The notes: a model not told the origin generated them from the sequence alone. DNA of 29,882 nt from an uncultured Clostridia bacterium (GCA_947599995.1 CANQFW010000006.1:1-29882); one strand, 5' to 3'; positions 16,247 through 24,466 are shown, numbered from the stretch's first letter. Numbers and translations are program-made.

Positions 16247-17887
16247 ATGGCTAAAGTAATAAAATTTGGCGAAGATGCAAGAAAGAGCCTTGTAGAAGGT
16301 GTCAACAAATTAGCAGACACAGTAAAGGTAACACTTGGACCAAAAGGAAGAAATGTAGTGTTAGATAAAAGCTATGGAGCACCACTTATTACAAATGATG
16401 GAGTAACAATAGCAAAAGAAATAGAATTAGAAGATAAATTTGAAAACATGGGAGCACGTTTAGTAAAAGAAGTTTCTACAAAAACAAATGATGTTGCAGG
16501 AGATGGAACAACAACTGCAACTGTATTAGCTCAAAGCATGGTAAGAGAAGGCGTTAAAAATGTTGCAGCAGGAGCCGATCCAATGGCAATAAAAAGAGGA
16601 ATGGATAAAGCGGTAGATATAGCAGTAAAAGGATTAAAACAAATTAGCACTCAAGTAAATGGAAAGGAAGATATAGCAAGAGTTGCAAGCATTTCTGCAA
16701 ACAGTACAGAAGTTGGAAACTTAATTGCAAATGCAATGGAAAAAGTATCTAAAGATGGAGTTATAACAATAGAAGAATCAAAAACATCACAAACAGAATT
16801 AAATGTAGTAGAAGGAATGCAATTCGACAAAGGATATGTATCTCCTTATATGGTAACAGATACAGAAAAAATGGAAGCCGTTTTGGATAATCCATATATA
16901 CTAATAACAGATAAGAAAATAAGCAATATTCAAGAGATTTTACCATTACTTGAAAACTTAATGCAACAATCAGGAAAATTATTAATAATTTGTGACGATT
17001 TGGAACAAGAAGCATTATCAACACTTGTGTTAAATAAACTAAGAGGTGTTTTAAATGTAGTAGCTGTAAAAGCACCAGGATTTGGAGATAAGAGAAAAGA
17101 AATGCTAAAAGACATTGCAGTTTTAACAGGTGGAGAAGTTATAACATCAGAATTAGGATTAGAGCTAAAAGACACCCAAATAGAGCAATTAGGTAGAGCA
17201 AAGCAAGTTAAAGTTCAAAAAGAAAATACCATAATAGTTGATGGTGCAGGAGATAAGGAAGCCATAAAAGCAAGAGTCGCACAAATAAAAAATCAAATAC
17301 AAGAAACAAAGAGTAGTTATGATAAAGAAAATTTGCAAGAGCGCTTAGCTAAAATTTCTGGAGGAGTTGCAGTAATAGGAGTTGGAGCAGCAACAGAAGT
17401 TGAAATGAAAGACAAAAAGCTAAGAATAGAAGATGCATTATCTGCAACAAGAGCAGCAGTAGAAGAAGGAGTTGTTTCAGGAGGAGGAACAGCGTTAATA
17501 AATGTAATTCCTGAAGTTCAAAAAGTAGAAAGCTCTTTAACAGGAGGAGAAAAAGTAGGAGCAGGAATAGTACTTAAAGCACTAGAAGAACCATTAAAAC
17601 AAATAGTAAAAAATGCAGGTTTAGAGCCAGCAGTAGTATTAGAAAATGTAAAAAAAGCAGCAACAGGATTTGGTTTTGATGCTTCAAAAGAAGAATATGT
17701 AGATATGAAGAAAGAAGGAATTGTAGATCCAACAAAGGTTACAAGAAGTGCACTTCAAAATGCTGCATCTATAGCATCAATGGTACTTACAACAGAAAGC
17801 CTAGTTGCAGATGCCCCAGAACCTAAACAATGTAATTGCAACCAAGGAGAGGGAGCAATGCCAGCCGGAATGGATGGAATGTATTAA
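16247..17887 (+). CDS. groEL: Chaperonin GroEL
   Basis: The 546-aa GroEL is the ATP-driven folding chamber subunit. It is complete, with the ATP-site motifs TLGPKGRNV near 30 and VAGDGTTTATVLAQ (about 84-97), an apical domain in the middle, and the EEGVVSGGG motif near 405. The C-terminus is short of Gly-Gly-Met repeats and instead reads CNCNQGEGAMPAGMDGMY, with a C-x-C pair not present in the standard tail. AAGGAGGAA precedes the ATG, and a strong terminator follows. Confidence 0.98.
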   Translation: MAKVIKFGEDARKSLVEGVNKLADTVKVTLGPKGRNVVLDKSYGAPLITNDGVTIAKEIELEDKFENMGARLVKEVSTKTNDVAGDGTTTATVLAQSMVREGVKNVAAGADPMAIKRGMDKAVDIAVKGLKQISTQVNGKEDIARVASISANSTEVGNLIANAMEKVSKDGVITIEESKTSQTELNVVEGMQFDKGYVSPYMVTDTEKMEAVLDNPYILITDKKISNIQEILPLLENLMQQSGKLLIICDDLEQEALSTLVLNKLRGVLNVVAVKAPGFGDKRKEMLKDIAVLTGGEVITSELGLELKDTQIEQLGRAKQVKVQKENTIIVDGAGDKEAIKARVAQIKNQIQETKSSYDKENLQERLAKISGGVAVIGVGAATEVEMKDKKLRIEDALSATRAAVEEGVVSGGGTALINVIPEVQKVESSLTGGEKVGAGIVLKALEEPLKQIVKNAGLEPAVVLENVKKAATGFGFDASKEEYVDMKKEGIVDPTKVTRSALQNAASIASMVLTTESLVADAPEPKQCNCNQGEGAMPAGMDGMY

Positions 17888-17933
17888 AAAAAATAGCAAT
17901 AAATTTTTTATAAATTTATTGCTATTTTTTTTT
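17886..17933 (+). terminator. rho-independent terminator after groEL
   Basis: AAATAGCAATAAATTT pairs with AAATTTATTGCTATTT around a short loop and ends in a long T-tract. Confidence 0.9.
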
Positions 17934-17994
17934 ATTAGTAGTAAAATTAAAATCGAAAAATATAATTTTTACCAAAAGAGGAAAGGAAAGAAAG

Positions 17995-19890
17995 ATGGAA
18001 AGATACTTAAACGAAGCAATAATAGGTAATAAAAGCTTACTTGCAACGTATACTATAAAAGGAGAATTGCAAAGATTATATTCACCTAAAAGAGACATAA
18101 GACAATTTATAGAATTTAACCATGTTGGTGTAAAAATAAATGATTCTGGAATAATATATTTACATGATGATATAAATAATGTGTACAAGCAGTATTATGA
18201 TGTGGACACAAATATATTAAATACAGAAATAACAAATACATATTTTAATTTAAAACTTTTACAAACCGATTTTGTTCCAATAAAGGAAAATGTTTTAGTT
18301 AGAAGATATACATTTATAAATGAAAATAATATAGATTTAGATGTGAAATTTTTAATTCATCAAGGAATATTATCAGATAAAAATAATTTTGTTGGAGCGA
18401 AGATAATAGATGGAGGAATGATTCAATATTCACATGATTTTATGCTATCAACATTTTCAAAACAAAAATTATTAAAATATCAAATCCATGACAGCAAGGA
18501 AAATATAAATACAGCAGTTATAGGAAGAAAAGACTATATTGGAATGTCATCAGATTCCTCAATATCATATGATATAGGCATTATAAAAACAAAAGAGAAA
18601 AAGACTATAGATATATATATGCTTGTGCAAAATCAGCCAGATAAAATGGAAGATTTAGAAAAAGAAATTGAAAGAATTAAAAAAATAGATTTACAAAACG
18701 AATATGTAAAAACGAAAAATTATTGGAGAAAATATGTAAAAGCACATGATGGATTAAAACTTGCAGAACCAAAAAATAGTTATGAAGAAAAAATCTCAGA
18801 AATTTATTTTAGAACAATTTTGTTGTTTCCATTATTATATAATTATGAAACAGGAGGAATAATTGCCGCGCCAGAAATTGATGAAGACAGAACAAAATGT
18901 GGAAGATATGCATATTGTTGGCCAAGAGATGCAGCATATATTACAAAAGCAATGGATATACTAAATATGCAAAAGGAATCTGAGAAATTTTATAAAGATT
19001 TTTGTAAAAAAACACAAAGCAAAAATGGAATGTGGGAGCAAAGGTTTTTTACAGATGGAAGGTTGGCTCCAAGTTGGGGATATCAAATAGATGAGACAGC
19101 ATCTGTAGTATACGGAGTTTTTGCGCATTATGAAATAGTAAAAGATGAAAAGTTTTTAAAAGATAATATTCAAATGTGCGAAAAAGCAGTAGAGTTCCTA
19201 AAAAGATATGTAAAAGATATTTTTGAAGAAACAAAAAAATATGAAGAAACATACGATTTATGGGAAATGTGCGAAGGAATTCATGCATACTCTTTAGCAA
19301 GTGTGTATGCAGCATTTAGTGCAATGTTAAATATATACAAAGTTCTTGGAAAAAATGTATCTAATTTTGATAACAATAGACTTAAAGATGAAAAAATTCA
19401 AAAATCAAAATTAGAAATAGAAGAATATCAAGTAAAAATAAAAAAATATATAAGTGAAAATATGTATGATGAAGAAAAAAAATCATATGTAAGAAATAGT
19501 AAAGATAAAAAAATGGATATAAGTCTGCTTGGCTTAGTTGTACCATTTAAGGTATTTACTTCTAAGGAAAAAAAGATGCAAAATACAATAGAAAGAATAA
19601 ACTTAAGTCTTCGTACATATACAGGAGGATTTAAAAGATTTGAAGAAGATAACTATATGAGAGGAAATCCATGGCCAATCGCCAATATGTGGATGACACT
19701 ATATTATTTAGAAAACGGAGAAAAGAAAAAAGCGAAGGAAACATTTGACTTTGTAGTAAAAACAGCAGCTGCACATAGCTTTTTAGGAGAGCAGGTAAGT
19801 AATGAAAATCTAAAGACAAATTGGGCTATTGGTTTAGGATGGAGCCATGCAATGTTTATACTAGTTTTAGAGAAAATGTTAAGAGGGTAA
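17995..19890 (+). CDS. Glycoside hydrolase family 15 (glucoamylase-like)
   Basis: A 631-aa cytoplasmic enzyme (no signal peptide) of the GH15 type, expected to release glucose from alpha-glucans or related glucosides. The N-terminal beta-sandwich (about 1-255) is followed by the (alpha/alpha)6 barrel. GH15 landmarks are CGRYAYCWPRDA (302-313), DLWEMCEG (422-428) with a candidate catalytic acid (E424 or E427), and the late GEQV motif with the candidate base E599, then TNWAIGLGWSHA. The ATG at 17995 has GAGGAAAGG upstream. A possible -10 (TATAAT) is at 17961, but no good -35 is visible. The 30-nt gap to the next gene suggests cotranscription. Confidence 0.85.
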   Translation: MERYLNEAIIGNKSLLATYTIKGELQRLYSPKRDIRQFIEFNHVGVKINDSGIIYLHDDINNVYKQYYDVDTNILNTEITNTYFNLKLLQTDFVPIKENVLVRRYTFINENNIDLDVKFLIHQGILSDKNNFVGAKIIDGGMIQYSHDFMLSTFSKQKLLKYQIHDSKENINTAVIGRKDYIGMSSDSSISYDIGIIKTKEKKTIDIYMLVQNQPDKMEDLEKEIERIKKIDLQNEYVKTKNYWRKYVKAHDGLKLAEPKNSYEEKISEIYFRTILLFPLLYNYETGGIIAAPEIDEDRTKCGRYAYCWPRDAAYITKAMDILNMQKESEKFYKDFCKKTQSKNGMWEQRFFTDGRLAPSWGYQIDETASVVYGVFAHYEIVKDEKFLKDNIQMCEKAVEFLKRYVKDIFEETKKYEETYDLWEMCEGIHAYSLASVYAAFSAMLNIYKVLGKNVSNFDNNRLKDEKIQKSKLEIEEYQVKIKKYISENMYDEEKKSYVRNSKDKKMDISLLGLVVPFKVFTSKEKKMQNTIERINLSLRTYTGGFKRFEEDNYMRGNPWPIANMWMTLYYLENGEKKKAKETFDFVVKTAAAHSFLGEQVSNENLKTNWAIGLGWSHAMFILVLEKMLRG

Positions 19891-19920
19891 GAATAAAAAC
19901 ATAAAAGACAAGGAGTGATT

Positions 19921-21756
19921 ATGATAAGTAATTACAAAAATGAAAATGGAATAACTTTGATATCTTTGATAACAATGATTATAGTTATAATAATACTCGC
20001 ATCAGTAGCTACTTATGCAGGACTCTCGACAAAGAAAAGTGCAGAATATTTTAATGCAGTTCAGCAGTTAAAGTTAATGCAAACGGAAGTTAATTCTATG
20101 TATCAAGAATATAAAGATGGAAATAATGACATACTAAATTATGGAGATGAAATTACATCTACTATTAAAACAGCCCAAGACGAGAATGTAGAAACTTTAA
20201 GTAGTAATGCCTTGGATAGTTTAGCTGTTGATGAAGGTGAAAGAAGTAATTATAGATATTTTAGTCAAGATTATATAAAAAATACTTTAAATATTGATGG
20301 AATAACTAAGGATTTTCTAATCAATATGAAAAAGAGAAGCGTAATATTATTAAAAGGTATACAAAAAGATGGTTCAACATATTATGCTCTTTCTCAAATT
20401 CAAAACGCTGGGTATAATGTGGAGTTTGAAGGAGAAGATGAAGAAAACGATTCAAATGATACAGATAATATCAAAAAACAAGAAACAATAAACGTATGTA
20501 AGCCAAAGGTTTCAGGAAAAGAAATGATTCCGGTAGTATGGAATGAAGGAACACTTTCTTGGGTAAAGGCAGATGTTACATGGAATGATGAAGATAATGA
20601 ATGGGAACAAGGTGATTCAGAATTAAAATGGTATGATTATAATACAGAGAGTAAAAGATGGGCAAATATAGTAACTGTTGAGGAAGAAGGAACATTTTCA
20701 AGAGAATACTATAAACAGGCTCAGGCTGGAACAGAAATCTTAATGAAAGATATAACTTGTATGTATGTTTGGATACCAAGATTTGAAAACAAAAATACTT
20801 ATTATACAGATAGCACATATGCGACGACATCAGATAGCAAGACAATATATGTAAATTCAGATGTGAAATTTTTAGGCAAGGAAGATACACCAGATGAAGG
20901 ATATGAAATTAATAGTGCATTTTCGTACAAAGATAATTCAAATAATATTAATAATATTGAGGGATTTTGGATAGGAAAATTTGAGGCAAGCAATTATACA
21001 TCTAATACGCCAAGTAGCAACATAGGAGACAATTATGGAGGCCCTGGTGAAGGAAATACGATTAATAATGCAAAATATATAAAGATTAAACCAAATGTAA
21101 CAAGTTGGAGAAATTTTTCAACCGAAACTTTGGATGAAACTATTGACGTAATAAATAATAATAGAAAAACTGTTTATGGTTTAGGCGACACATCGGAAAT
21201 AGGATTGGTTACAACAGACATGTGGGATGCTGTAGCTACATTGGCACAAAGTGAATATGGAAATAGAGTAGATAAACAAAACAATAAAATATATGGAAAT
21301 TTCTATCAGCAAGGTGATAGCAAAAAAGTAGGGACTACGTTAGTAAGTTATTATACTACTTTAACAGGTATAGTATGCGAAAAAGACGAAAATAATTATT
21401 CTGATGAAGAGTCAAATAATTCAATAAGATATTTAATTACAACAGAAAGAAGTGAAAATACAGGACATATAAAAATAAACAATAATTATAATTACTATGA
21501 ATATTGGACAGAAAATGGAAAAAAAGGTAGTACAAGTTCTAATGTATATGGTATATACGACATGGTTGGAGGCGCTGGTGAATACACTGTAAGTAACACC
21601 GAAAGTTCAGATGATAAATATTGTGCAAGAGGTGGAAGATTTTTTGATTTAAAGGAATCAGATAGAGAACAAACAAATATATTTTCTAGTGCTTCGGTTG
21701 CTAAAACACAAAAATATAGGGCATATTCATTTAGAACGGCATTAGTTATAAAATAA
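19921..21756 (+). CDS. prepilin-like protein with FGE/C-type-lectin-like C-terminal domain
   Basis: The N-terminus NENGITLISLITMIIVIIIL has a type III-like or type IV prepilin signal: Gly10 before Ile11 and a 24-residue hydrophobic helix. The usual Phe at +1 and Glu at +5 are missing. The C-terminal part (about 270-611) resembles the formylglycine-generating-enzyme/C-type-lectin fold: VWIPRF, GFWIGKFEAS, TTDMWDAVATLA, YDMVGGAGEY, CARGGRFFD and a final YSFRTALVI. The catalytic cysteines of true FGE are not evident, so a binding or surface-display role seems likelier than enzymatic. ATG 19921 is preferred over the GTG at 19915 because AAGGAG then sits at good spacing. A terminator follows. Expected location is the cell surface. 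Confidence 0.65.
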   Translation: MISNYKNENGITLISLITMIIVIIILASVATYAGLSTKKSAEYFNAVQQLKLMQTEVNSMYQEYKDGNNDILNYGDEITSTIKTAQDENVETLSSNALDSLAVDEGERSNYRYFSQDYIKNTLNIDGITKDFLINMKKRSVILLKGIQKDGSTYYALSQIQNAGYNVEFEGEDEENDSNDTDNIKKQETINVCKPKVSGKEMIPVVWNEGTLSWVKADVTWNDEDNEWEQGDSELKWYDYNTESKRWANIVTVEEEGTFSREYYKQAQAGTEILMKDITCMYVWIPRFENKNTYYTDSTYATTSDSKTIYVNSDVKFLGKEDTPDEGYEINSAFSYKDNSNNINNIEGFWIGKFEASNYTSNTPSSNIGDNYGGPGEGNTINNAKYIKIKPNVTSWRNFSTETLDETIDVINNNRKTVYGLGDTSEIGLVTTDMWDAVATLAQSEYGNRVDKQNNKIYGNFYQQGDSKKVGTTLVSYYTTLTGIVCEKDENNYSDEESNNSIRYLITTERSENTGHIKINNNYNYYEYWTENGKKGSTSSNVYGIYDMVGGAGEYTVSNTESSDDKYCARGGRFFDLKESDREQTNIFSSASVAKTQKYRAYSFRTALVIK

Positions 21757-21778
21757 AAATATTTTAGAAAATTTTAAT

Positions 21779-21818
21779 AAAAAAGATTATTTGATTTAAG
21801 AATAATCTTTTTTTTATT
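21779..21818 (+). terminator. rho-independent terminator after the prepilin-like gene
   Basis: AAAAAAGATTATT pairs with AATAATCTTTTTT around a nine-base loop and ends in T's. Confidence 0.85.
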
Positions 21819-21926
21819 GCTAAAAATAAATAAAGCAATTTATCATTATATATAATGAAAAGTTGAAATTTGAAAGATAGCTTATTATTTATAAGCAGAA
21901 AAAAAGAAGAAAGGAAGTAAAGAAAA

Positions 21927-22376
21927 ATGAAAGTAAATGATTTTATGAGTAAAGATGTATGCTTTGTAAAGCCAGATTGTAAAGTATATGATGCAGCAAG
22001 AATAATGTGTGAAAATCACATAGGATGTATACCAGTATGTGATGATGAAAAGCATGTAGTAGGTCTTATAACAGATAGAGATATTGTAATTCGTAGTATA
22101 GCATGTGATAAAGATGCAAAAGCAACAAATGTAAGTGATATAATGACATGCAATGTATGTACATGTGGATGTGAAAAAAGCATAACAGAAGTAGAAAACA
22201 CAATGGCAAGAAATCAAATAAGAAGATTACCTGTGGTAGATGAAAATAATAAAATGGTTGGGGTAATAAGTTTAGGAGATTTAGCACGTAATTCAAATGA
22301 AATTGGAAAACAAAATGTTTGTACTGCAATTGAAAACATTTGTGATTGTAATGGAACAGTAAAGAACGCTTATTAA
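21927..22376 (+). CDS. cysteine-rich CBS-domain pair protein
   Basis: A stand-alone 149-aa protein with two CBS domains (about 7-62 and 72-130), a Bateman module that usually senses adenine nucleotides. Signatures are VVGLITDRDIVIR and RRLPVVDENNKMVGVISLGDLA. It has 13 cysteines, many more than usual, including a C-N-V-C-T-C-G-C cluster at the junction of the two domains and C-D-C near the C-terminus, which could bind metal or act as a redox sensor. AGGAAG precedes the ATG. It is monocistronic: a terminator lies upstream and a convergent operon downstream. Regulatory target unknown. Confidence 0.85.
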   Translation: MKVNDFMSKDVCFVKPDCKVYDAARIMCENHIGCIPVCDDEKHVVGLITDRDIVIRSIACDKDAKATNVSDIMTCNVCTCGCEKSITEVENTMARNQIRRLPVVDENNKMVGVISLGDLARNSNEIGKQNVCTAIENICDCNGTVKNAY

Positions 22377-22474
22377 TAATAAAACAAGAGTAACTACAAA
22401 TTATGTACAATTCCAGAAGAATTAAAATACTAATTAGAAAATATGATATATACTCATTAATATTAGCTTATAAC

Positions 22475-22512
22475 AAATAAGGTGGAAAACATATTTGCTT
22501 TTCACCTTATTT
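22475..22512. terminator. bidirectional terminator between convergent units
   Basis: AAATAAGGTG-G-AAAA pairs with TTTTCACCTTATTT with one bulged G. It serves the CBS gene on + and rimI on -, whose stop codon lies inside the right arm. Confidence 0.7.
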
Positions 22513-22965
22513 GACGTTTCGTAATATTTTTGTCATTAAAATTGCATCTTGATTTTTATAATAATTTTTTCTTAAGCCAACTTGATTAAATCCTAAATTT
22601 TTATATAAATTTCTAGCAATTTCATTATTTTTATTTACTTCTAAGTGAATTTTTTTACAATTAGAATTTATTGCAGAGTTAATCAATGTAGCCATTAGAA
22701 AAAGAGATAGTTTTTTGCCTCTATAAGTTTTTTTTACTACAATATTAGTTATTTCAGCTTCATCCAACACAATCGACACTGCCGCAAATCCAGCAATTTC
22801 ATCACCTAATTTTAATACATAAATTTTGGAAATATCTGATTCTATCTCTCGTTTTAAAATGTTATAGTTCCAAAAATTATCGAATTCAGATTCAAGTTTT
22901 TCCTTTATTATTTCTAAATCAGATATCATCATTTCAGAAATTTCAATATTAGTCCTTTTTGGCAT
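22507..22965 (-). CDS. rimI: [Ribosomal protein S18]-alanine N-acetyltransferase RimI-like
   Basis: A 152-aa GNAT acetyltransferase in the position always occupied by RimI next to tsaB. The GNAT motifs are visible: VLDEAEITNIVVKKTYRGKKLS (motif A region, with R/K-G-K-K-L-S for acetyl-CoA) and LEVNKNNEIARNLYKNLGF near the C-terminus. The start MPKRTNIEI is chosen because GGAGG lies 8-9 bases upstream; the longer open frame back to 23160 is only the shadow of tsaB. It overlaps tsaB by 17 nt, a typical translational coupling. RimI acetylates S18 in E. coli; substrate in Clostridia is less certain. Confidence 0.88.
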   Translation of the reverse strand: MPKRTNIEISEMMISDLEIIKEKLESEFDNFWNYNILKREIESDISKIYVLKLGDEIAGFAAVSIVLDEAEITNIVVKKTYRGKKLSLFLMATLINSAINSNCKKIHLEVNKNNEIARNLYKNLGFNQVGLRKNYYKNQDAILMTKILRNVK

Positions 22966-23647
22966 TTTGTTTTTCCTCCAATACAATTTCAGCTTGAGAC
23001 TTTCGTAAATACATAGGAGATAAATCTTGGTTAGTTTTATCACAATCAAGATGAACCAAACCACATAAAGCAAGCTTTGTAGGCGAAATATCTTCTTCGT
23101 AAAATTTACTTTTAGGAAAAATTTTAATAATTTTTTCCTTATGTGGAATTGTGCCATCACTAGTAAAAATTAAATTATATTCTAAATTTAGATTTTTCAA
23201 TTCATTCAAAATATCATCAATATTGTTAATATCAAAATTCCTTCTAAGTAAATATTTACCATTAACATTCTCATAAATACACCAGTAGCAATTGTTATTT
23301 CTAGCATCTATTAATGAACAAATTACACCTGTTTCGTTAACATTATAGCAAATAGCCTCTAGAGAGCTTACTCCTATAGTTCTTATATCAAGAGAATCTG
23401 AAAACGCCTTTGCTGTTGCAATTCCAATTCTAATTCCAGTAAAAGAACCTGGGCCTTTGTCGCAAACGATTAAGTCTATATCATTAATTTTCATATCAAA
23501 TTCATCAAAGGCTTGTTTAATTATTGGCATTAAGGTTTCAGAGTGGGTAAGTCCACTATTTAGTGTAATTTCTTTTATTACATTTTTATCTTCTAATATT
23601 GATATTCCACATATTTTTCCTGATGTTTCTATGCTTAATATTTTCAA
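22949..23647 (-). CDS. tsaB: tRNA t6A biosynthesis protein TsaB
   Basis: TsaB is the non-catalytic ASKHA-fold partner of TsaD in threonylcarbamoyl-A37 (t6A) synthesis. The 232-aa protein starts MKILSIETSGKICGISI and has the conserved GLTHSETLMPII and DKGPGSFTGIRIGIATAKA motifs. The TTG start at 23647 has AGGAGGAA upstream at normal spacing. It lies 18 nt downstream of tsaE and overlaps rimI. TsaD and TsaC are not in this window. Confidence 0.95.
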   Translation of the reverse strand: MKILSIETSGKICGISILEDKNVIKEITLNSGLTHSETLMPIIKQAFDEFDMKINDIDLIVCDKGPGSFTGIRIGIATAKAFSDSLDIRTIGVSSLEAICYNVNETGVICSLIDARNNNCYWCIYENVNGKYLLRRNFDINNIDDILNELKNLNLEYNLIFTSDGTIPHKEKIIKIFPKSKFYEEDISPTKLALCGLVHLDCDKTNQDLSPMYLRKSQAEIVLEEKQNAKKD

Positions 23648-23665
23648 TTTGTATTCCTCCTATAT

Positions 23666-24131
23666 TTAAATAAGTTTTTGTAATATTTTTTCATACCTTT
23701 CACCATAAGCTTTAAAATTTAAAATTCTTTTATTGTCATAATTAATATCTTTTTCTATTATAATTTCCAAATAATTTTTGGGCAAAATATCTTTTATTAA
23801 TTCACCCCATTCAATTATACAAATTCCTTTTTCAAAGTATTCTTCTCCACCAATTGCATAAAATTCATCACAATCTTCCAATCTATACACGTCAAAATGA
23901 TATATATTTATATTGGTAGAGGTATATTCATTTACAATGTTAAAAGTAGGACTTGAAATTTCATCCTGAATGCCATAAAAAGATAGAAAACCTTCTGTGA
24001 ATTTGGTTTTCCCAGCTCCGAAGTTCTCCGTTTAAAATTATTAAGTCGCCCTTGGTTAAAATACTAGCTAACTTTTTTGCAATTTCCATTGTTTCTGAGA
24101 TTGAATTGGACTTGATTTTCGAACTTTTCAT
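23666..24131 (-). CDS. tsaE: tRNA t6A biosynthesis ATPase TsaE, with +1 frame break at a CGG codon
   Basis: TsaE is the ATPase of the TsaBDE t6A machinery. From the ATG at 24131 (AAGGAAA upstream) the zero frame reads MKSSKIKSNS through GDLIILNGEL (residue 37), then meets CGG at 24020-24018 (minus strand). In the zero frame it would stop about 19 codons later, losing the ATP site. Skipping C24020 gives GAGKTKFTEGF, so the join completes the Walker A motif G-E-L-G-A-G-K-T of TsaE. The rest is canonical: ISSPTFNIVNEY, IYHFDVYRLED and then CIIEWGE. The joined protein is 154 aa, the normal length. Because the Gly is an invariant P-loop residue, the decoded amino acid is effectively fixed. TsaE is usually essential, so a dead gene is unlikely. 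First gene of tsaE-tsaB-rimI. Confidence 0.93.
24018..24020 (-). other. +1 recoding site: in-frame CGG in the tsaE Walker A motif
   Basis: On the minus strand the zero frame reads CTT CGG AGC. Dropping the C gives CTT-GGA-GCT (L-G-A), the start of GAGKT. A second CGG ten bases upstream (24030-24028) is out of frame (AAC GGA) and is not a shift site. Confidence 0.85.
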
Positions 24132-24340
24132 CAAATTTTCCTTGTCTATAATGTATTTAGGTTTTTAAGTGAAGGTTTTACCTATAAACCTTTTTTTATA
24201 TTATAGGAAAGTTCTCTGAACTTCCTATAATATAAAGCATTCCACAGAAAAATTGTTATACAATTTTTCGCGGACGAACAAAGACGCGGACTTTAAAATG
24301 TCATAAATAGCGAAAATGTTAATAATGTCCGCTTTTGTTC
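24132..24340 (-). promoter_or_regulatory. structured leader of tsaE-tsaB-rimI
   Basis: The gap 24132-24577 holds no gene. The half next to tsaE contains several inverted repeats: 24276-24291 with 24327-24340 (GAACAAA and GCGGAC arms), 24247-24255 with 24261-24269 (GAAAAATTG), 24196-24214 with 24218-24235 (18-bp stem, one bulge), and AGGTTT 24159-24164 with AAACCT 24186-24191. The heptamer CGCGGAC is repeated directly at 24269 and 24285. Read from the putative minus promoter this is a ~210-nt leader with up to four hairpins. I do not recognise it as a known riboswitch. Confidence 0.45.
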
Positions 24341-24345
24341 TATTT

Positions 24346-24374
24346 ATAATACTATAAAAGTTTGGTTTTAGCAA
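24346..24374 (-). promoter_or_regulatory. putative promoter of tsaE operon
   Basis: On the minus strand TTGCTA (24374-24369) and TATTAT (24351-24346) with 17-nt spacing. The predicted start near 24339 coincides with the first arm of the outer leader hairpin. Confidence 0.45.
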
Positions 24375-24466
24375 GAGGAAAATTAGTAATTTTAATATCT
24401 TATGGAAGTATGTTTTAATATAAGATACTAGCCAGTAACTTAAATAAAAAATATAATAGAAAACTA

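Noticed and set aside
17805..18029. 74-aa open frame spanning the end of groEL and the terminator
   Set aside because: Out of frame with groEL, crosses the terminator hairpin, and has no ribosome binding site.
20080..21760. Diversity-generating retroelement target in the prepilin-like gene
   Set aside because: No reverse transcriptase gene and no second template repeat of the C-terminal region within the window.
22966..23160. N-terminal extension of rimI to 23160
   Set aside because: The extra 65 residues are antiphase tsaB sequence; a GGAGG at the right distance marks the start at 22965.
3648..24020. Sequencing or assembly errors as the cause of the four frame breaks
   Set aside because: Errors of this kind cluster in homopolymers. 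All four sites are the same non-homopolymer triplet with the same superfluous base, and no breaks occur in the other large housekeeping genes. Raw reads would settle it.
3648..24020. Simple reassignment of CGG to another amino acid (as reported in some bacteria)
   Set aside because: Reading CGG in frame as any amino acid leaves all four genes in the wrong frame and leads to early stops; the frame itself must change.
24240..24345. Possible tRNA or known riboswitch in the tsaE-eno gap
   Set aside because: No T-loop (GGTTCRA) or cloverleaf arms; structure does not match a riboswitch class I can recognise.
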